Source: Flavobacteriales bacterium
GTDB lineage: Bacteria; Bacteroidota; Bacteroidia; Flavobacteriales; Flavobacteriaceae
Reading direction: 5' to 3'
Assembly (NCBI GenBank): GCA_002737105.1
Contig: NSHO01000001.1
Coordinates: 1 to 43,060, forward strand
Length of the DNA stretch: 43,060 nucleotides
This document shows, one piece after another, positions 8,033-17,265 of the stretch (its first letter is position 1; the number at the start of each line of letters is the position of its first letter). A model generated the notes under the pieces. The model made no database searches, was not told the origin of the DNA, and saw nothing but the letters and a program-made list of their open reading frames with translations. The position numbers and the translations under genes are program-made.

Positions 8033-10093
8033 TTATTCGAAATCTTTTTCTGTAACTCCTTCATTAATTTTTACATCTTGTGTAATAAATTCTAAAGGCA
8101 TTCCTACATCCATTGTCATTTTATATGGAAATTTAATTCCTTTTACATCAACATAATCAGCATAGTAAGTCATTCCCTTACGTTTTTCAGCACCTACACC
8201 TGATTCGTTTTCAGTAGCTACTCTTAATCCTGTTTTTACGTCATAAAAATATTTACTTGTACCAACTTGGATTGCATAAGCATCTTGTCCATTAAGCGAT
8301 TCAATACCACTTAAAACAATTGTTTTATCAGTTAACATTTTTAATTCTACAAACGGAAAAGATTGTTGTTTCATTGTAGCAAACTCTTCACCTTCAAATG
8401 CCTTTTTTTGTCCTTGCGCTTCTTGATAACCTGTTTTGTCTCCAACAACTTGTTTCATAACTGTCATTCCCATCATGTTCATGGTAATCAAGTTTTTATT
8501 TGAAATAGAAGACTTAGCCAACATTTCAATTTCTCGACCTTGAACTTTAGCTTTTGCAGTTGTCATTGTCGTTTTAACGGCTTTTAAAGCTTTTTCTCCA
8601 CCAATAGCATCAATATAGTTTTTAACAACTGTTTGCGCCGTAACACCCGCAGGAACATCTTTTTTTACAACTGGTTTGTCAACTTTGCTTCCGTATTTAT
8701 CAAAATAGAAAATTGGCATTTTCTCTTTTGCACTCATGGCTTCTAACCCTGGTAAAACGTCAGCGGCTTTTCCAACAATTACAACTCTAGTGTTATTTGC
8801 TAAGAAATATTTATTAGCAGCATTTTTAACATCTTCTGGAGTTACTGCATTGATGTTTTTTACATAATTTTCATAAAAATCTTCTGGTAAACCTAATGTT
8901 CTAATGTTTAAAGCATAACGAGCAATAGTCGCTGGTTTTTCAATTTGCATTACAAAGTTTCCAATGTATTTTGCTTTTGCATTTTTTAAATCTTCTTCCG
9001 ATACTAAATCGGTTCTGATTTTGTTCAATTCATTAAAAATTTCTACAACAGCACTATCTGTTACAGCATTTCTTACTGAAGCTGTAGAAGAAAATTTAGA
9101 AATATATTTACTAGCTCCTAAATTAGAGTACGAACCGTATGTCCAACCGTGTTTTTCTCTTAAGTTTAAGAACAAACGACCTTCTCCACCACCACCAAGA
9201 ATTTGATTGGCTAAAATAGCAGCGAAATAATCTTTATCCGTCATTTTTAATTTTGATAGGTTGATTAATGCAATTTCAGATTGAACTGCATTAGGCACAT
9301 CAACAAAATTAATTTGAGAATATTGTAAATCAGTTGGGTCGTTGTAAGTTAAATTTGGTGCTGTAGCTGATTTCCACACATCGGCTCCAAATAATTGTTG
9401 TACTTTTTTCTTAACGTCTTTAGTTTTTACGTCACCAATTACTACTAAATAAGCATTAGCTGGAACAAAATACGTATTATAATGATTTATTACGTCTTGT
9501 AAATTTACATTTTTTAATGTTTCTTCCGAAGTGAATTCACCATTATAATGTTCTTTTCCGTACGTTAAAACATTTTGAACACGACCTGCAATTGCAGAAG
9601 TGCTTTTTTCGTCAGCTTTTAAACCTTCAATTAATTTAGCTCTTTCTGCATCAAAATCTTCTTGAGTAAATAATGGATTTAGTGCGCCATCAGCTAATAA
9701 TTCTAAAATTCTAGCCGAATATCTTGACAAACCATTTGCAGAAGCACCAGATTCGTAAAAATTAATATTAGCGCCTAAGAAGTCAATTTCTTCATTAAAT
9801 TTATCTTTAGATATAGATTCTGTAGCATTTCCAATCATCGAACTTACTAAATCTGTAACTCCTTTTTTGCTTCCTTCCGCAAAAGGTGTATTGTCTAAAG
9901 TTAAATTATAAGAAACGCGTGGTAATTTATTGTTTTCAACAACTAATACTTTTAAACCATTTTCTAATACAAATGATACTGGTTTTTTAATATTAATTGA
10001 TGGTGCCGGGCCTTGTTTAGGCATTGGTCTGTCTTGTGCTTGCATAGTTATTGTTACTAATAAACTGGCTGCGATGTATAAATACTTTTTCAT
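8033..10093 (-). CDS. M16-family peptidase-like protein, inactive subunit, with C-terminal extra domain
   Basis: This is the second gene of an M16 pair. The start is taken at 10093 (KKYLYIAASLLVTITMQAQ, a clear signal peptide), not the upstream in-frame ATG that would overlap the neighbour; the gap to the upstream stop is then 7 bp. Two M16 folds cover about residues 20-460. The zinc motif HxxEH is absent where expected (VTDLVSSMIGN), while the substrate-gripping Arg/Tyr segment (NLREKHGWTYGSYS, about residue 325) is kept. This fits the inactive partner of a heterodimer. About 210 residues follow (from AQTVVKNYIDAIGGEKALKA) and resemble LolA-like outer-membrane lipoprotein-sorting folds; that part is tentative. 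686 residues. Confidence 0.87.
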   Translation of the reverse strand: MKKYLYIAASLLVTITMQAQDRPMPKQGPAPSINIKKPVSFVLENGLKVLVVENNKLPRVSYNLTLDNTPFAEGSKKGVTDLVSSMIGNATESISKDKFNEEIDFLGANINFYESGASANGLSRYSARILELLADGALNPLFTQEDFDAERAKLIEGLKADEKSTSAIAGRVQNVLTYGKEHYNGEFTSEETLKNVNLQDVINHYNTYFVPANAYLVVIGDVKTKDVKKKVQQLFGADVWKSATAPNLTYNDPTDLQYSQINFVDVPNAVQSEIALINLSKLKMTDKDYFAAILANQILGGGGEGRLFLNLREKHGWTYGSYSNLGASKYISKFSSTASVRNAVTDSAVVEIFNELNKIRTDLVSEEDLKNAKAKYIGNFVMQIEKPATIARYALNIRTLGLPEDFYENYVKNINAVTPEDVKNAANKYFLANNTRVVIVGKAADVLPGLEAMSAKEKMPIFYFDKYGSKVDKPVVKKDVPAGVTAQTVVKNYIDAIGGEKALKAVKTTMTTAKAKVQGREIEMLAKSSISNKNLITMNMMGMTVMKQVVGDKTGYQEAQGQKKAFEGEEFATMKQQSFPFVELKMLTDKTIVLSGIESLNGQDAYAIQVGTSKYFYDVKTGLRVATENESGVGAEKRKGMTYYADYVDVKGIKFPYKMTMDVGMPLEFITQDVKINEGVTEKDFE

Positions 10094-10100
10094 GGTAAAA

Positions 10101-11426
10101 TTATTTAGCTGTTTTTTCTTTTGCAGGACCATAATTTAAAACCAAACGTTGGTTTGGATTTAAATATTTTTTTGCAACTTCTTTAATATCTTCTCTTGTA
10201 ATAGAACGGTAAATTTCAATTTCAGTATTTACTAAATTAATATCACCATATAATAAATAGTATGAAGCTAAATTTTCTGCAATACCTTCTACAGTTGCAT
10301 TTGAACTTACATAATTGTTTTCAAATTTGTTTTGAAGTTTTTGAAAATCGTTCTCAGAAATTAAATTAGTTTGCATGTTAACAATTTCTTCATCAATTTC
10401 TTTTAATAAATTATCTGAAGAAACATCACCTAAAGGCAAACTGTAAATAATATATTGTCCGTAATCTTCTTGAGAATTACTAAACGCTCCAACTTGAAGT
10501 GCTACTTTCTTCTCATCTACCATTTTTTTGTATAATTTAGAACTTTTACCATCTGATAAATAAGTTGAAATCATATCTAAAACACGCGCATCTTTTGTTT
10601 TCATTGAAGGCGTTCTGTAAGCCGCTAAAGTCATTGGTAATTGCACATTTGGGTCTTCCCAAGTAGCTTTAATAGTTTCATTAATTGGAGCTTCTTCAAA
10701 TTTTTGTCTAGCTACAGGTGCGCCTTTTGGTATGGATCCAAAATATTTTTTAATCCAATCTTTAGCTTGTGTAGCATCAAACTGACCTGCAACAACTAAA
10801 ACAGCATTGTTTGGCACATAAAACTTTTTGTTAAACGCTTGAAATTCTTCTAAAGTAGCAGAATCTAAATGTTCCATTTCACCAATTGTTGTCCAACGGT
10901 AAGGATGATTTTTAAATAAATTTTGTTTAATCGCTTTAAAAATATTTCCGTAAGGTTGGTTGTCAATTCGTAAACGTTTTTCTTCTTTAACTACTTCATT
11001 TTGAGTATCAACTCCAATTTGGTTAATTACAGGGTGCATTAATCTTTCAGATTCCATCCAAATGGCTAACTCTAAATTATTTGAAGGGAAAACTTCGTAA
11101 TAATACGTTCTATCATCTGACGTGTTGGCGTTATTTTGACCACCATTGGCAGTAACAATTTTAAACCATTCTCCTCTTTCGATGTTTTTGGTACCTTCAA
11201 ACAATAAATGTTCAAAAAAGTGAGCAAAACCCGTACGATTTGGTTGTTCATCCTTTGCACCTACATGATACATTACTGATGTAATAATAACTGGTGCCGA
11301 ATTATCTTGATGAAGAACCACGTGTAAACCGTTATCTAAATCAAATTCTTCAAATGCTACTTTCTGAGCATTTGCTGTGCTTCCTAACATTGCTATTGTT
11401 CCTAAAGCCATTAATGTTTTTTTCAT
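10101..11426 (-). CDS. M16-family zinc metallopeptidase, active subunit
   Basis: A secreted or periplasmic zinc peptidase of 441 residues. Signal peptide KKTLMALGTIAMLGSTANA is followed by an M16 domain with HFFEH at residues 69-73 (inverted zinc motif HxxEH) and the third ligand near residue 148 in NEVVKEEKRLR. The second half is the paired inactive M16 domain. M16 enzymes enclose and cut peptides. Together with the downstream inactive subunit it matches the two-chain M16B arrangement known in several bacteria. The genes are 7 bp apart and surely co-transcribed. It is divergent from rplU. Confidence 0.92.
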   Translation of the reverse strand: MKKTLMALGTIAMLGSTANAQKVAFEEFDLDNGLHVVLHQDNSAPVIITSVMYHVGAKDEQPNRTGFAHFFEHLLFEGTKNIERGEWFKIVTANGGQNNANTSDDRTYYYEVFPSNNLELAIWMESERLMHPVINQIGVDTQNEVVKEEKRLRIDNQPYGNIFKAIKQNLFKNHPYRWTTIGEMEHLDSATLEEFQAFNKKFYVPNNAVLVVAGQFDATQAKDWIKKYFGSIPKGAPVARQKFEEAPINETIKATWEDPNVQLPMTLAAYRTPSMKTKDARVLDMISTYLSDGKSSKLYKKMVDEKKVALQVGAFSNSQEDYGQYIIYSLPLGDVSSDNLLKEIDEEIVNMQTNLISENDFQKLQNKFENNYVSSNATVEGIAENLASYYLLYGDINLVNTEIEIYRSITREDIKEVAKKYLNPNQRLVLNYGPAKEKTAK

Positions 11427-11542
11427 AATTAGTCTTATAATAATAAATGATAAATATTGGTAGGCGAAAGATATAAATTGTTACACAGAAAATGAAAAAT
11501 ATTTCAAATTTTATTTTATTCGTATAAAAAAGAAAAGTAATG

Positions 11543-11572
11543 TTGCAGATTTAATAAATAGTTATATATTTG
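11543..11572 (+). promoter_or_regulatory. Promoter of rplU-rpmA
   Basis: TTG at 11543-11545, a 19-bp spacer, and TATATTTG at 11565-11572, an exact match to the Bacteroidota consensus, about 34 bp before the rplU start. Confidence 0.85.
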
Positions 11573-11606
11573 CAGACTTAAAAAATAATAATTTAAACAC
11601 ATTGTT

Positions 11607-12077
11607 ATGTACGCAATCGTAGAGATAGCAGGGCAACAATTTAAAGTAAGCAAAGACCAAAGGTTATTTGTTCACCGTTTAGCAAGTGATGTAGACGCAA
11701 AAGTTTCTTTTGAAAAAGTCTTATTAATTGATAACAGCGGAGCATTAACATTAGGCGCCCCAGCTATAGAAGGAGCTTCTGTTGAAGCCAAAGTATTACA
11801 ACACCTTAAAGGTGATAAAGTAATCGTATTTAAAAAGAAAAGAAGAAAAGGTTACAAAAAGAAAAACGGTCACAGACAAGCATTTACTCAAATTATCATT
11901 GAGAATATTGTTGCATCTGGCGCTGCAAAAAAAGAAGTAGCTCCTAAGAAAGAAGCAACTCCGAAAAAAGAAGCGGCTCCGAAAGCAACAAAAAAAGCTG
12001 TTGTTGAAGTAGAAACGGTTACTGAAGAAGTAAAACCTAAAGCTACTAAAGCAAAAAAACCAAAAACTGAAGAATAA
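11607..12077 (+). CDS. rplU: 50S ribosomal protein L21 (bL21) with Lys/Ala-rich tail
   Basis: Residues 1 to about 103 match bL21: YAIVEIAGQQFKVSKDQRLFV, then the basic KKRRKGYKKKNGHRQAFTQI segment that contacts 23S rRNA. Typical bL21 ends near there. This protein continues for about 50 residues of low-complexity sequence (units like KKEATP and KKEAAP, then a mixed acidic/basic end), likely disordered. It is followed 18 bp later by rpmA, the universal L21-L27 pair, and is driven by the promoter at 11543-11572. Confidence 0.96.
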   Translation: MYAIVEIAGQQFKVSKDQRLFVHRLASDVDAKVSFEKVLLIDNSGALTLGAPAIEGASVEAKVLQHLKGDKVIVFKKKRRKGYKKKNGHRQAFTQIIIENIVASGAAKKEVAPKKEATPKKEAAPKATKKAVVEVETVTEEVKPKATKAKKPKTEE

Positions 12078-12095
12078 CATTTAAAATATAACGTC

Positions 12096-12356
12096 ATGGC
12101 TCATAAAAAAGGTGTCGGTAGTTCGAAGAATGGTAGAGAATCAGAATCAAAACGTTTAGGCGTTAAGATTTATGGTGGTCAAGCTGCTATTGCAGGAAAT
12201 ATCATTGTAAGACAAAGAGGTTCAAAACATAACCCAGGTGAAAATGTTTACATGGGAAAAGACCATACTTTACATGCTAAAGTAGATGGAGTTGTAAAAT
12301 TCCAGAAAAAAGGTGAGAACAAATCTTGGGTTTCTATACTTCCATTCGAGGCATAA
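12096..12356 (+). CDS. rpmA: 50S ribosomal protein L27 (bL27)
   Basis: A large-subunit protein of 86 residues whose N-terminal tail reaches the peptidyl-transferase centre. It begins [23 protein letters not shown], with the family's glycine-serine-rich start and no cleavable N-terminal extension of the Firmicutes type. [26 protein letters not shown] is diagnostic. Two terminators follow. Confidence 0.97.
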   Translation: MAHKKGVGSSKNGRESESKRLGVKIYGGQAAIAGNIIVRQRGSKHNPGENVYMGKDHTLHAKVDGVVKFQKKGENKSWVSILPFEA

Positions 12357-12378
12357 TAAATCTAAAATTACAAAAAAT

Positions 12379-12413
12379 AAAATCCCAAATTCCAATATAG
12401 TTTTTGGGATTTT
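12379..12413 (+). terminator. Terminator of rplU-rpmA
   Basis: AAAATCCCAAA (12379-12389) pairs with TTTGGGATTTT (12403-12413), and the T-run continues after it. The stem also contains the TTCCAA-type words seen in other intergenic repeats. Confidence 0.8.
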
Positions 12414-12438
12414 TTTTGTTTTCGTTTGAAAATTAACA

Positions 12439-12468
12439 AAAAACCCTTGCTCTTCAGCAAGGGTTTTT
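12439..12468. terminator. Bidirectional terminator between rpmA and ahcY
   Basis: AAAAACCCTTGC (12439-12450) and GCAAGGGTTTTT (12457-12468) pair perfectly around TCTTCA, with A-run and T-run at the ends. It serves ahcY from the other side and backs up the rpmA terminator. Confidence 0.9.
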
Positions 12469-12506
12469 CTAATTATCTAAAAATCTAACTTTCTAATAAG
12501 TCTAGA

Positions 12507-13823
12507 TTAATATCTGTAATATTCTGGTTTAAATGGTCCTTGAACCCCAACACCAATATATTCTGCCTGATCTTGACGTAATGTTTCTAATTCTACTCCT
12601 AATCTTGAAAGGTGTAAAGCTGCTACTTTTTCATCTAAATGTTTTGGCAACATATATACTTCATTTTTGTAGTTAGCGCTATTTTCCCATAACTCTAATT
12701 GTGCTAAAGTTTGGTTAGTAAATGAGTTACTCATTACAAAACTTGGGTGACCAGTAGCACAACCTAAGTTTACTAAACGTCCTTCTGCTAAAATAATAAT
12801 TTCTTTACCGTTTACTGTATAAATATCAACTTGTGGTTTTACTTCGTTTTTAGTGTGACCAAAATTTCCGTTTAACCAAGCCATGTCAATTTCATTGTCG
12901 AAATGCCCAATGTTACAAACGATAGCTTTATCTTTCATAGCTTCAAAATGACGACCTTGAACGATGTCTTTATTTCCGGTTGTAGTAATTACAATATCTG
13001 CATTAGCAACTACTGTATCTAATTTTTTAACTTCAAAACCATCCATTGCAGCCTGTAATGCACAAATTGGATCAATTTCAGTAACTGTTACAATAGAACC
13101 AGCGCCACGGAAAGAAGCTGCAGTACCTTTACCAACATCTCCGTAACCACAAACTACTACTCTTTTACCCGCTAACATAGTATCTGTTGCTCTACGAACT
13201 GCATCTACTGCAGATTCTTTACAACCATATTTATTATCAAATTTAGATTTAGTAACTGAATCGTTTACGTTAATCGCTGGCATATATAAAGTACCCGCTT
13301 TCATTCTTTCGTATAAACGGTGAACTCCAGTTGTTGTTTCTTCAGATAAACCTCTAATTCCTTTAACCAACTCAGTAAATTTATCAAATACTAAATTTGT
13401 TAAATCACCACCATCATCTAAAATCATATTTAATGGCGAACGTTCTTCACCAAAGAATAACGTTTGTTCGATACACCAATCAAATTCTTCTTCATTCATA
13501 CCTTTCCAAGCATAAACCTGAATTCCAGCAGCAGCAATTGCAGCAGCAGCGTGATCTTGAGTCGAGAAAATATTACAAGAAGACCAAGTAACATCTGCTC
13601 CTAAAGCCACTAATGTTTCAATTAAAACAGCTGTTTGAATAGTCATATGTAGACATCCTGCAACACGCGCTCCTTTTAAAGGTTGACTTGCGCCAAACTC
13701 TTCTCTAAGTGCCATTAAACCTGGCATTTCAGCTTCTGCTAATAAAATTTCTTTTCTTCCCCATGCTGCTAAAGAAATATCTTTAACTTTGTATGGTACG
13801 TACGGAATTGTTTTTGTACTCAT
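12507..13823 (-). CDS. ahcY: Adenosylhomocysteinase
   Basis: This enzyme hydrolyses S-adenosylhomocysteine to adenosine and homocysteine, closing the methyl cycle in the cytoplasm, with bound NAD. The 438 residues include the NAD-binding GYGDVGKG loop, the substrate-domain segment [17 protein letters not shown], the conserved [17 protein letters not shown] and the C-terminus ending FKPEYYRY that reaches into the neighbouring subunit. Length is normal. A -7 box TACCTTTG (13865-13858, minus strand) lies 35 bp upstream, without a good -33 TTG. Confidence 0.97.
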   Translation of the reverse strand: MSTKTIPYVPYKVKDISLAAWGRKEILLAEAEMPGLMALREEFGASQPLKGARVAGCLHMTIQTAVLIETLVALGADVTWSSCNIFSTQDHAAAAIAAAGIQVYAWKGMNEEEFDWCIEQTLFFGEERSPLNMILDDGGDLTNLVFDKFTELVKGIRGLSEETTTGVHRLYERMKAGTLYMPAINVNDSVTKSKFDNKYGCKESAVDAVRRATDTMLAGKRVVVCGYGDVGKGTAASFRGAGSIVTVTEIDPICALQAAMDGFEVKKLDTVVANADIVITTTGNKDIVQGRHFEAMKDKAIVCNIGHFDNEIDMAWLNGNFGHTKNEVKPQVDIYTVNGKEIIILAEGRLVNLGCATGHPSFVMSNSFTNQTLAQLELWENSANYKNEVYMLPKHLDEKVAALHLSRLGVELETLRQDQAEYIGVGVQGPFKPEYYRY

Positions 13824-13971
13824 TATATTTGTATATTTATTTTTTTATTTACGAGTGCAAAGGTACAATATTAGTTTCAAAATTGAAATTAATTTTAACT
13901 ATTTAAGTTTTGTTGAAACCTTTAAACAATTGAATGACAAGAAAATAAATCCCATTAAAATAATTTTAAGC

Positions 13972-14640
13972 ATGCCGTTTTATAAAAAAATAAATATTAA
14001 CGAACACACAATTGCCTATTTTTGGAAAATTACCGAAGATATTTCATGGTTTTACGAAAAGGCGCTACTTAACGAAAAATCTTTATCAAGGTCAGAAAAT
14101 ATGCAGTCTGTGCCTCATCAAAAAGGTTTTTTGGCGGTTAGAATGTTACTTCAACATATTAATTTAACAGATTTTGATTTGTTTTATGATGCATTCGGGA
14201 AACCACATCTAGAAGTCGAAGGTCAAAAGACAAAAGACAAAATTGTTGAGCGTGAGATTAAAAAATACATTTCAATTTCTCATTCTCATGACTTTTCGTG
14301 CATTTGTATTAGCAACAAACCAGTTGGAATTGATATAGAAAAATGTAAAGAAAAAACTTTAAAAATTACCTCAAAGTACATGGATGTTTCACATATTGAT
14401 AATTTATCTTTAGCAGATAAAATTACAAAAGCAACTGTAATATGGGGAATCAAAGAAAGTATTTTTAAATTAAAAAACGAAAAAGGCATTAGTTTTCCAA
14501 AACATATTTTCGAATCGTCTTTTCAATTAACAGACGGAAAAGGAACCGCGCAATTAATTTTTAATGACAATACTGAAGAATTTCAATTTCAGTTTGATTT
14601 AATTGAAGATTATGCTTTTGTTTGTGCTTTAACGAATTAA
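13972..14640 (+). CDS. 4'-phosphopantetheinyl transferase superfamily protein
   Basis: It transfers phosphopantetheine from coenzyme A to a carrier-protein serine. From the ATG at 13972 the protein has 222 residues. The frame is open further upstream into ahcY, but family proteins start like this one (PFYKKININE). The signature is present: VGIDIEKC (about 118-125, metal-binding Asp and Glu) and WGIKESIFK (about 157-165, matching W-x-x-KES-x-x-K). It begins a chain of tightly spaced genes (2 bp to pnuC). A stretch with three A-rich heptamers (14222-14242) lies in the coding sequence. The carrier protein served is unknown; fatty-acid, flexirubin or other pigment pathways are possible. Confidence 0.88.
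   Translation: MPFYKKININEHTIAYFWKITEDISWFYEKALLNEKSLSRSENMQSVPHQKGFLAVRMLLQHINLTDFDLFYDAFGKPHLEVEGQKTKDKIVEREIKKYISISHSHDFSCICISNKPVGIDIEKCKEKTLKITSKYMDVSHIDNLSLADKITKATVIWGIKESIFKLKNEKGISFPKHIFESSFQLTDGKGTAQLIFNDNTEEFQFQFDLIEDYAFVCALTN
14222..14242 (+). repeat. Three A-rich heptamers inside the phosphopantetheinyl transferase gene
   Basis: GTCAAAA, GACAAAA, GACAAAA in tandem. They encode the hydrophilic stretch GQKTKDK. The unit is 7 bp, so a change of one copy would shift the frame. Confidence 0.75.
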
Positions 14641-14642
14641 AA

Positions 14643-15248
14643 ATGTACGAAACCATCATCCATCAATATAAAAGTATTCCGAATTGGCAAATTGCTATTG
14701 AAATTGTGACTTTTATTTTCGGTATTTTAAGTGTGTATTTAGCCAAAAAAGAAAATATTTTAGTGTATCCAACTGGAATGATTTGCACGATATTATCCAT
14801 TTACATAATGTTTCATGCAAATTATTATGCTGATATGAGTATTAACATTTACTACTCCATAATGAGTGTTTATGGTTGGTTTCAGTGGAAAAAAATTACA
14901 AATGGTGAACCACTTTCTATTTCTAGAACTAACAGCAAAGAAAAAATCATAGGGGTATTTCTTTTCATCTTTACTGCAATAATTTGTTTGCTTATTTATA
15001 ACTTTTTTCAATATACCTTACAAGTAAACAACTATTTAGACATTTTTACTACCTCTTTATTTTTCACAGCTATGTGGTATATGGCACGAAAAAAAATTGA
15101 AAATTGGATACTTTGGATTGTTGGCAATACGTTTGCTGTTTATATATTTTTTGATAGACAACTATATATTATTGCCATACAATACATTATTTTTACTATT
15201 TTAGCAGTCTTAGCGTATATAGAATGGAAAAAATATTTAGCGAAATAG
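14643..15248 (+). CDS. PnuC-family vitamin transporter (nicotinamide riboside or thiamin)
   Basis: An inner-membrane facilitator of 201 residues with about seven hydrophobic helices. The start at 14643 removes an overlap with the upstream stop. The first part (IEIVTFIFGILSVYLAKKENILVYPTG) and the late NWILWIVGNTFAVYIF segment, with its W-x-x-W followed by Asn, are the family hallmarks. PnuC proteins pass nicotinamide riboside, but the relative PnuT passes thiamin and is often found near thiamin receptors in Bacteroidota. A thiamin-type TonB receptor lies only two genes downstream, so both substrates are open. Its end overlaps the next gene by 25 bp. Confidence 0.88.
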   Translation: MYETIIHQYKSIPNWQIAIEIVTFIFGILSVYLAKKENILVYPTGMICTILSIYIMFHANYYADMSINIYYSIMSVYGWFQWKKITNGEPLSISRTNSKEKIIGVFLFIFTAIICLLIYNFFQYTLQVNNYLDIFTTSLFFTAMWYMARKKIENWILWIVGNTFAVYIFFDRQLYIIAIQYIIFTILAVLAYIEWKKYLAK

Positions 15249-16777
15249 ATTTACAACAAATAGTTAAAAGAGGAAATTCTTTGGAAAAAATTATGCAGCA
15301 GTTGCATTATTTTAAAAATGGGATTCCTACTATTAACTTACTAAAAATAGCATCTATAAACGATGGAATTTTTCAATTTTCAGAGCAAGAAATTAAAGAA
15401 TTTTGTGTCTATTTCGACTCATATAAAGACAACTATTCCATTGAAAAATTTGTTCCAGCAAGTGGCGCTGCTACAAGAATGTTTAAATCGTTAAATGAAT
15501 TTTTAATAAAATTTGATCCTGAAAAAGACACCATAAATTCCTATGTAAACCTTAATAAAGAAAGAGATTTATCATTATTTATTGTGGGTTTAAGAAGTTT
15601 TCCGTTTTATGACGAGTTAAAAGAAAAAACAAAAAAAATCTTTACAGATTACATAAATTATAACTCTGATCAAAAGATATATGCAATTGTGAAAACATTG
15701 TTGACTGAAAAAGGATTAAATTTTGCCAACAAACCAAAAGGAATTTTGCCATTTCACTATCGAAATGATGAGATTTTAACTCCAATTGACGAACACGCTT
15801 TTGAAACTGACTTCTACAAAAAGTCAAACCAAAAAGCTAAAATACATTTTACAATTTCTAAAGAATTCCAAAACGATTTTCTAAAAATTACAAATAAATA
15901 CAAGGATTTGGATGTTACGTTTTCATATCAAAGCGAAACTTCGGACACCATTGCTGTTAATGCAGATAACACACCTTTTAGAACTCCTGAAAACGAATTG
16001 TTTTTTCGCCCTGGTGGACATGGTGCCTTAATTGAAAATTTAAATCAATTGCAATCTGATATTGTTTTTATTAGAAATATAGACAATGTTTCTCAAAACA
16101 ATCGAGAAGTTATTTTAACTTATAAAAAATTATTAGGCGGTATTCTTTTACATACAAAACAGGAAGTAGATGCTGCATTGAAAAAGTTTCAAAAAAACGA
16201 AATCGACAAAAATAACATCAAAGAAATTATTCATTTCATTGAAACAAAAATGTCTTTTCCTTTGCCGAATGAATTCAAAATGTATCAATTTGATTACCAA
16301 AAAGAAGATCTAATTAAAATTTTAAACAGACCAATTCGCGTGTGCGGAATGGTAAAAAATGAAGGCGAGCCTGGTGGTGGCCCATTTTGGGTTCAAGATG
16401 AAAAAGGCAGACAGAATTTACAAATAGTAGAATTATCGCAAATTGATTCAACGAACGAAAATCAACTAGCTATTTTTAAAAATTCTACGCATTTTAACCC
16501 AGTAGATATTGTTTGTAGCCTCAAAGATTTTGAAGGAAATAAATTTGACTTAAACCATTTTATCAATCCAAAAACAGCATTCATTACAGAAAAAACGAAA
16601 AACGAAAAAAAAATAAAAGCGTTTGAATTGCCTGGTTTATGGAATGGCGCCATGGCAGAATGGAGCACTATTTTTGTAGAAATTCCAATTGAAACCTTTA
16701 ATCCAGTTAAAAAAGTCAACGATTTATTAAAACCCGCACATCAACCAAATAATTTAGATATCAATTCTGTTTTATAA
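15224..16777 (+). CDS. DUF4301 family protein; nucleotidyltransferase-like motifs
   Basis: A cytoplasmic protein of 517 residues in a Bacteroidota family without an assigned function. It overlaps the pnuC end by 25 bp and shares one base with the next gene (TAATG), so the genes are translated together. VPASGAATRMFK (about 77-88) resembles the G-x-x-TRM-x-K loop of sugar-nucleotide transferases. FFRPGGHGALIENLNQL (about 260-276) followed by IVFIRNIDNV (about 280-289) resembles the P-GHG and NxDN segments of UDP-sugar pyrophosphorylases, whose length it also shares. I infer a nucleotide-sugar-type transferase; the substrate is unknown. Confidence 0.8.
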   Translation: MEKIFSEIDLQQIVKRGNSLEKIMQQLHYFKNGIPTINLLKIASINDGIFQFSEQEIKEFCVYFDSYKDNYSIEKFVPASGAATRMFKSLNEFLIKFDPEKDTINSYVNLNKERDLSLFIVGLRSFPFYDELKEKTKKIFTDYINYNSDQKIYAIVKTLLTEKGLNFANKPKGILPFHYRNDEILTPIDEHAFETDFYKKSNQKAKIHFTISKEFQNDFLKITNKYKDLDVTFSYQSETSDTIAVNADNTPFRTPENELFFRPGGHGALIENLNQLQSDIVFIRNIDNVSQNNREVILTYKKLLGGILLHTKQEVDAALKKFQKNEIDKNNIKEIIHFIETKMSFPLPNEFKMYQFDYQKEDLIKILNRPIRVCGMVKNEGEPGGGPFWVQDEKGRQNLQIVELSQIDSTNENQLAIFKNSTHFNPVDIVCSLKDFEGNKFDLNHFINPKTAFITEKTKNEKKIKAFELPGLWNGAMAEWSTIFVEIPIETFNPVKKVNDLLKPAHQPNNLDINSVL

Positions 16778-17178
16778 TGAAAGTGTCGATTGTTACATCT
16801 GAACTTAATTTTAAAGCCGTAAGAAGCAGTGGTGCTGGCGGTCAAAATGTAAACAAAGTGTCTTCTAAAATAGTGCTGATTTATGATGTAGCAACCTCTC
16901 AAGGTTTGGATGAGGAAGAAAAATTACTGCTTCAAACCAAACTAAAAACAAAAATTTCGCAAGAAAATTTACTGATTTTAACGTGCGATGAAGACCGAAG
17001 TCAATTCAAAAATAAAAAAATTATTATCAAACGTTTTTTTGAAATGTTAGAAAAAGCGTTAGCTAAACCTAAAGTTAGAAAAGCAACTAAAATTTCAAAA
17101 GGCGCCAACGAAAAACGCATACAAAAAAAGAAAAAAGCTGGCGAAATTAAAGCGGGAAGAAAAAAATTAGATCTCTAA
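16777..17178 (+). CDS. arfB: Peptide-chain-release-factor-like ribosome rescue protein (ArfB type)
   Basis: ArfB enters ribosomes stalled on mRNAs without a stop codon and hydrolyses peptidyl-tRNA. The 133-residue protein has the catalytic GGQ at residues 21-23 within RSSGAGGQNVNK and lacks the stop-codon recognition domains of true release factors. It ends in a long basic tail (KKKKAGEIKAGRKKLDL) like the tail ArfB places in the mRNA channel. The ATG overlaps the DUF4301 stop. It closes the four-gene run started at 13972. Confidence 0.88.
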   Translation: MKVSIVTSELNFKAVRSSGAGGQNVNKVSSKIVLIYDVATSQGLDEEEKLLLQTKLKTKISQENLLILTCDEDRSQFKNKKIIIKRFFEMLEKALAKPKVRKATKISKGANEKRIQKKKKAGEIKAGRKKLDL

Positions 17179-17230
17179 TTTAAATGGGCACGCCGATTTA
17201 AATGGATTTAACAGATTTTTGAAATTGCTA

Positions 17231-17260
17231 TTGATTTTTGAAATTATATTCCTATATTTG
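17231..17260 (+). promoter_or_regulatory. Promoter of the TPP riboswitch-receptor unit
   Basis: TTG at 17231-17233, a 19-bp spacer and TATATTTG at 17253-17260. Transcription should start within about ten bases, immediately ahead of the aptamer. Confidence 0.87.
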
Positions 17261-17265
17261 GAACA

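Noticed and set aside
10094..10132. Upstream start for the inactive M16 subunit
   Set aside because: It would overlap the preceding gene and place 13 hydrophilic residues before a standard signal peptide; 10093 is better.
13789..13971. Long N-terminal extension of the phosphopantetheinyl transferase
   Set aside because: It runs antisense through the start of ahcY and its promoter, and gives a non-family hydrophobic leader.
14643..17178. PnuC-type gene as part of the TPP regulon
   Set aside because: The riboswitch lies downstream of it and reads away, so TPP control of this gene is not shown; kept only as a substrate alternative.
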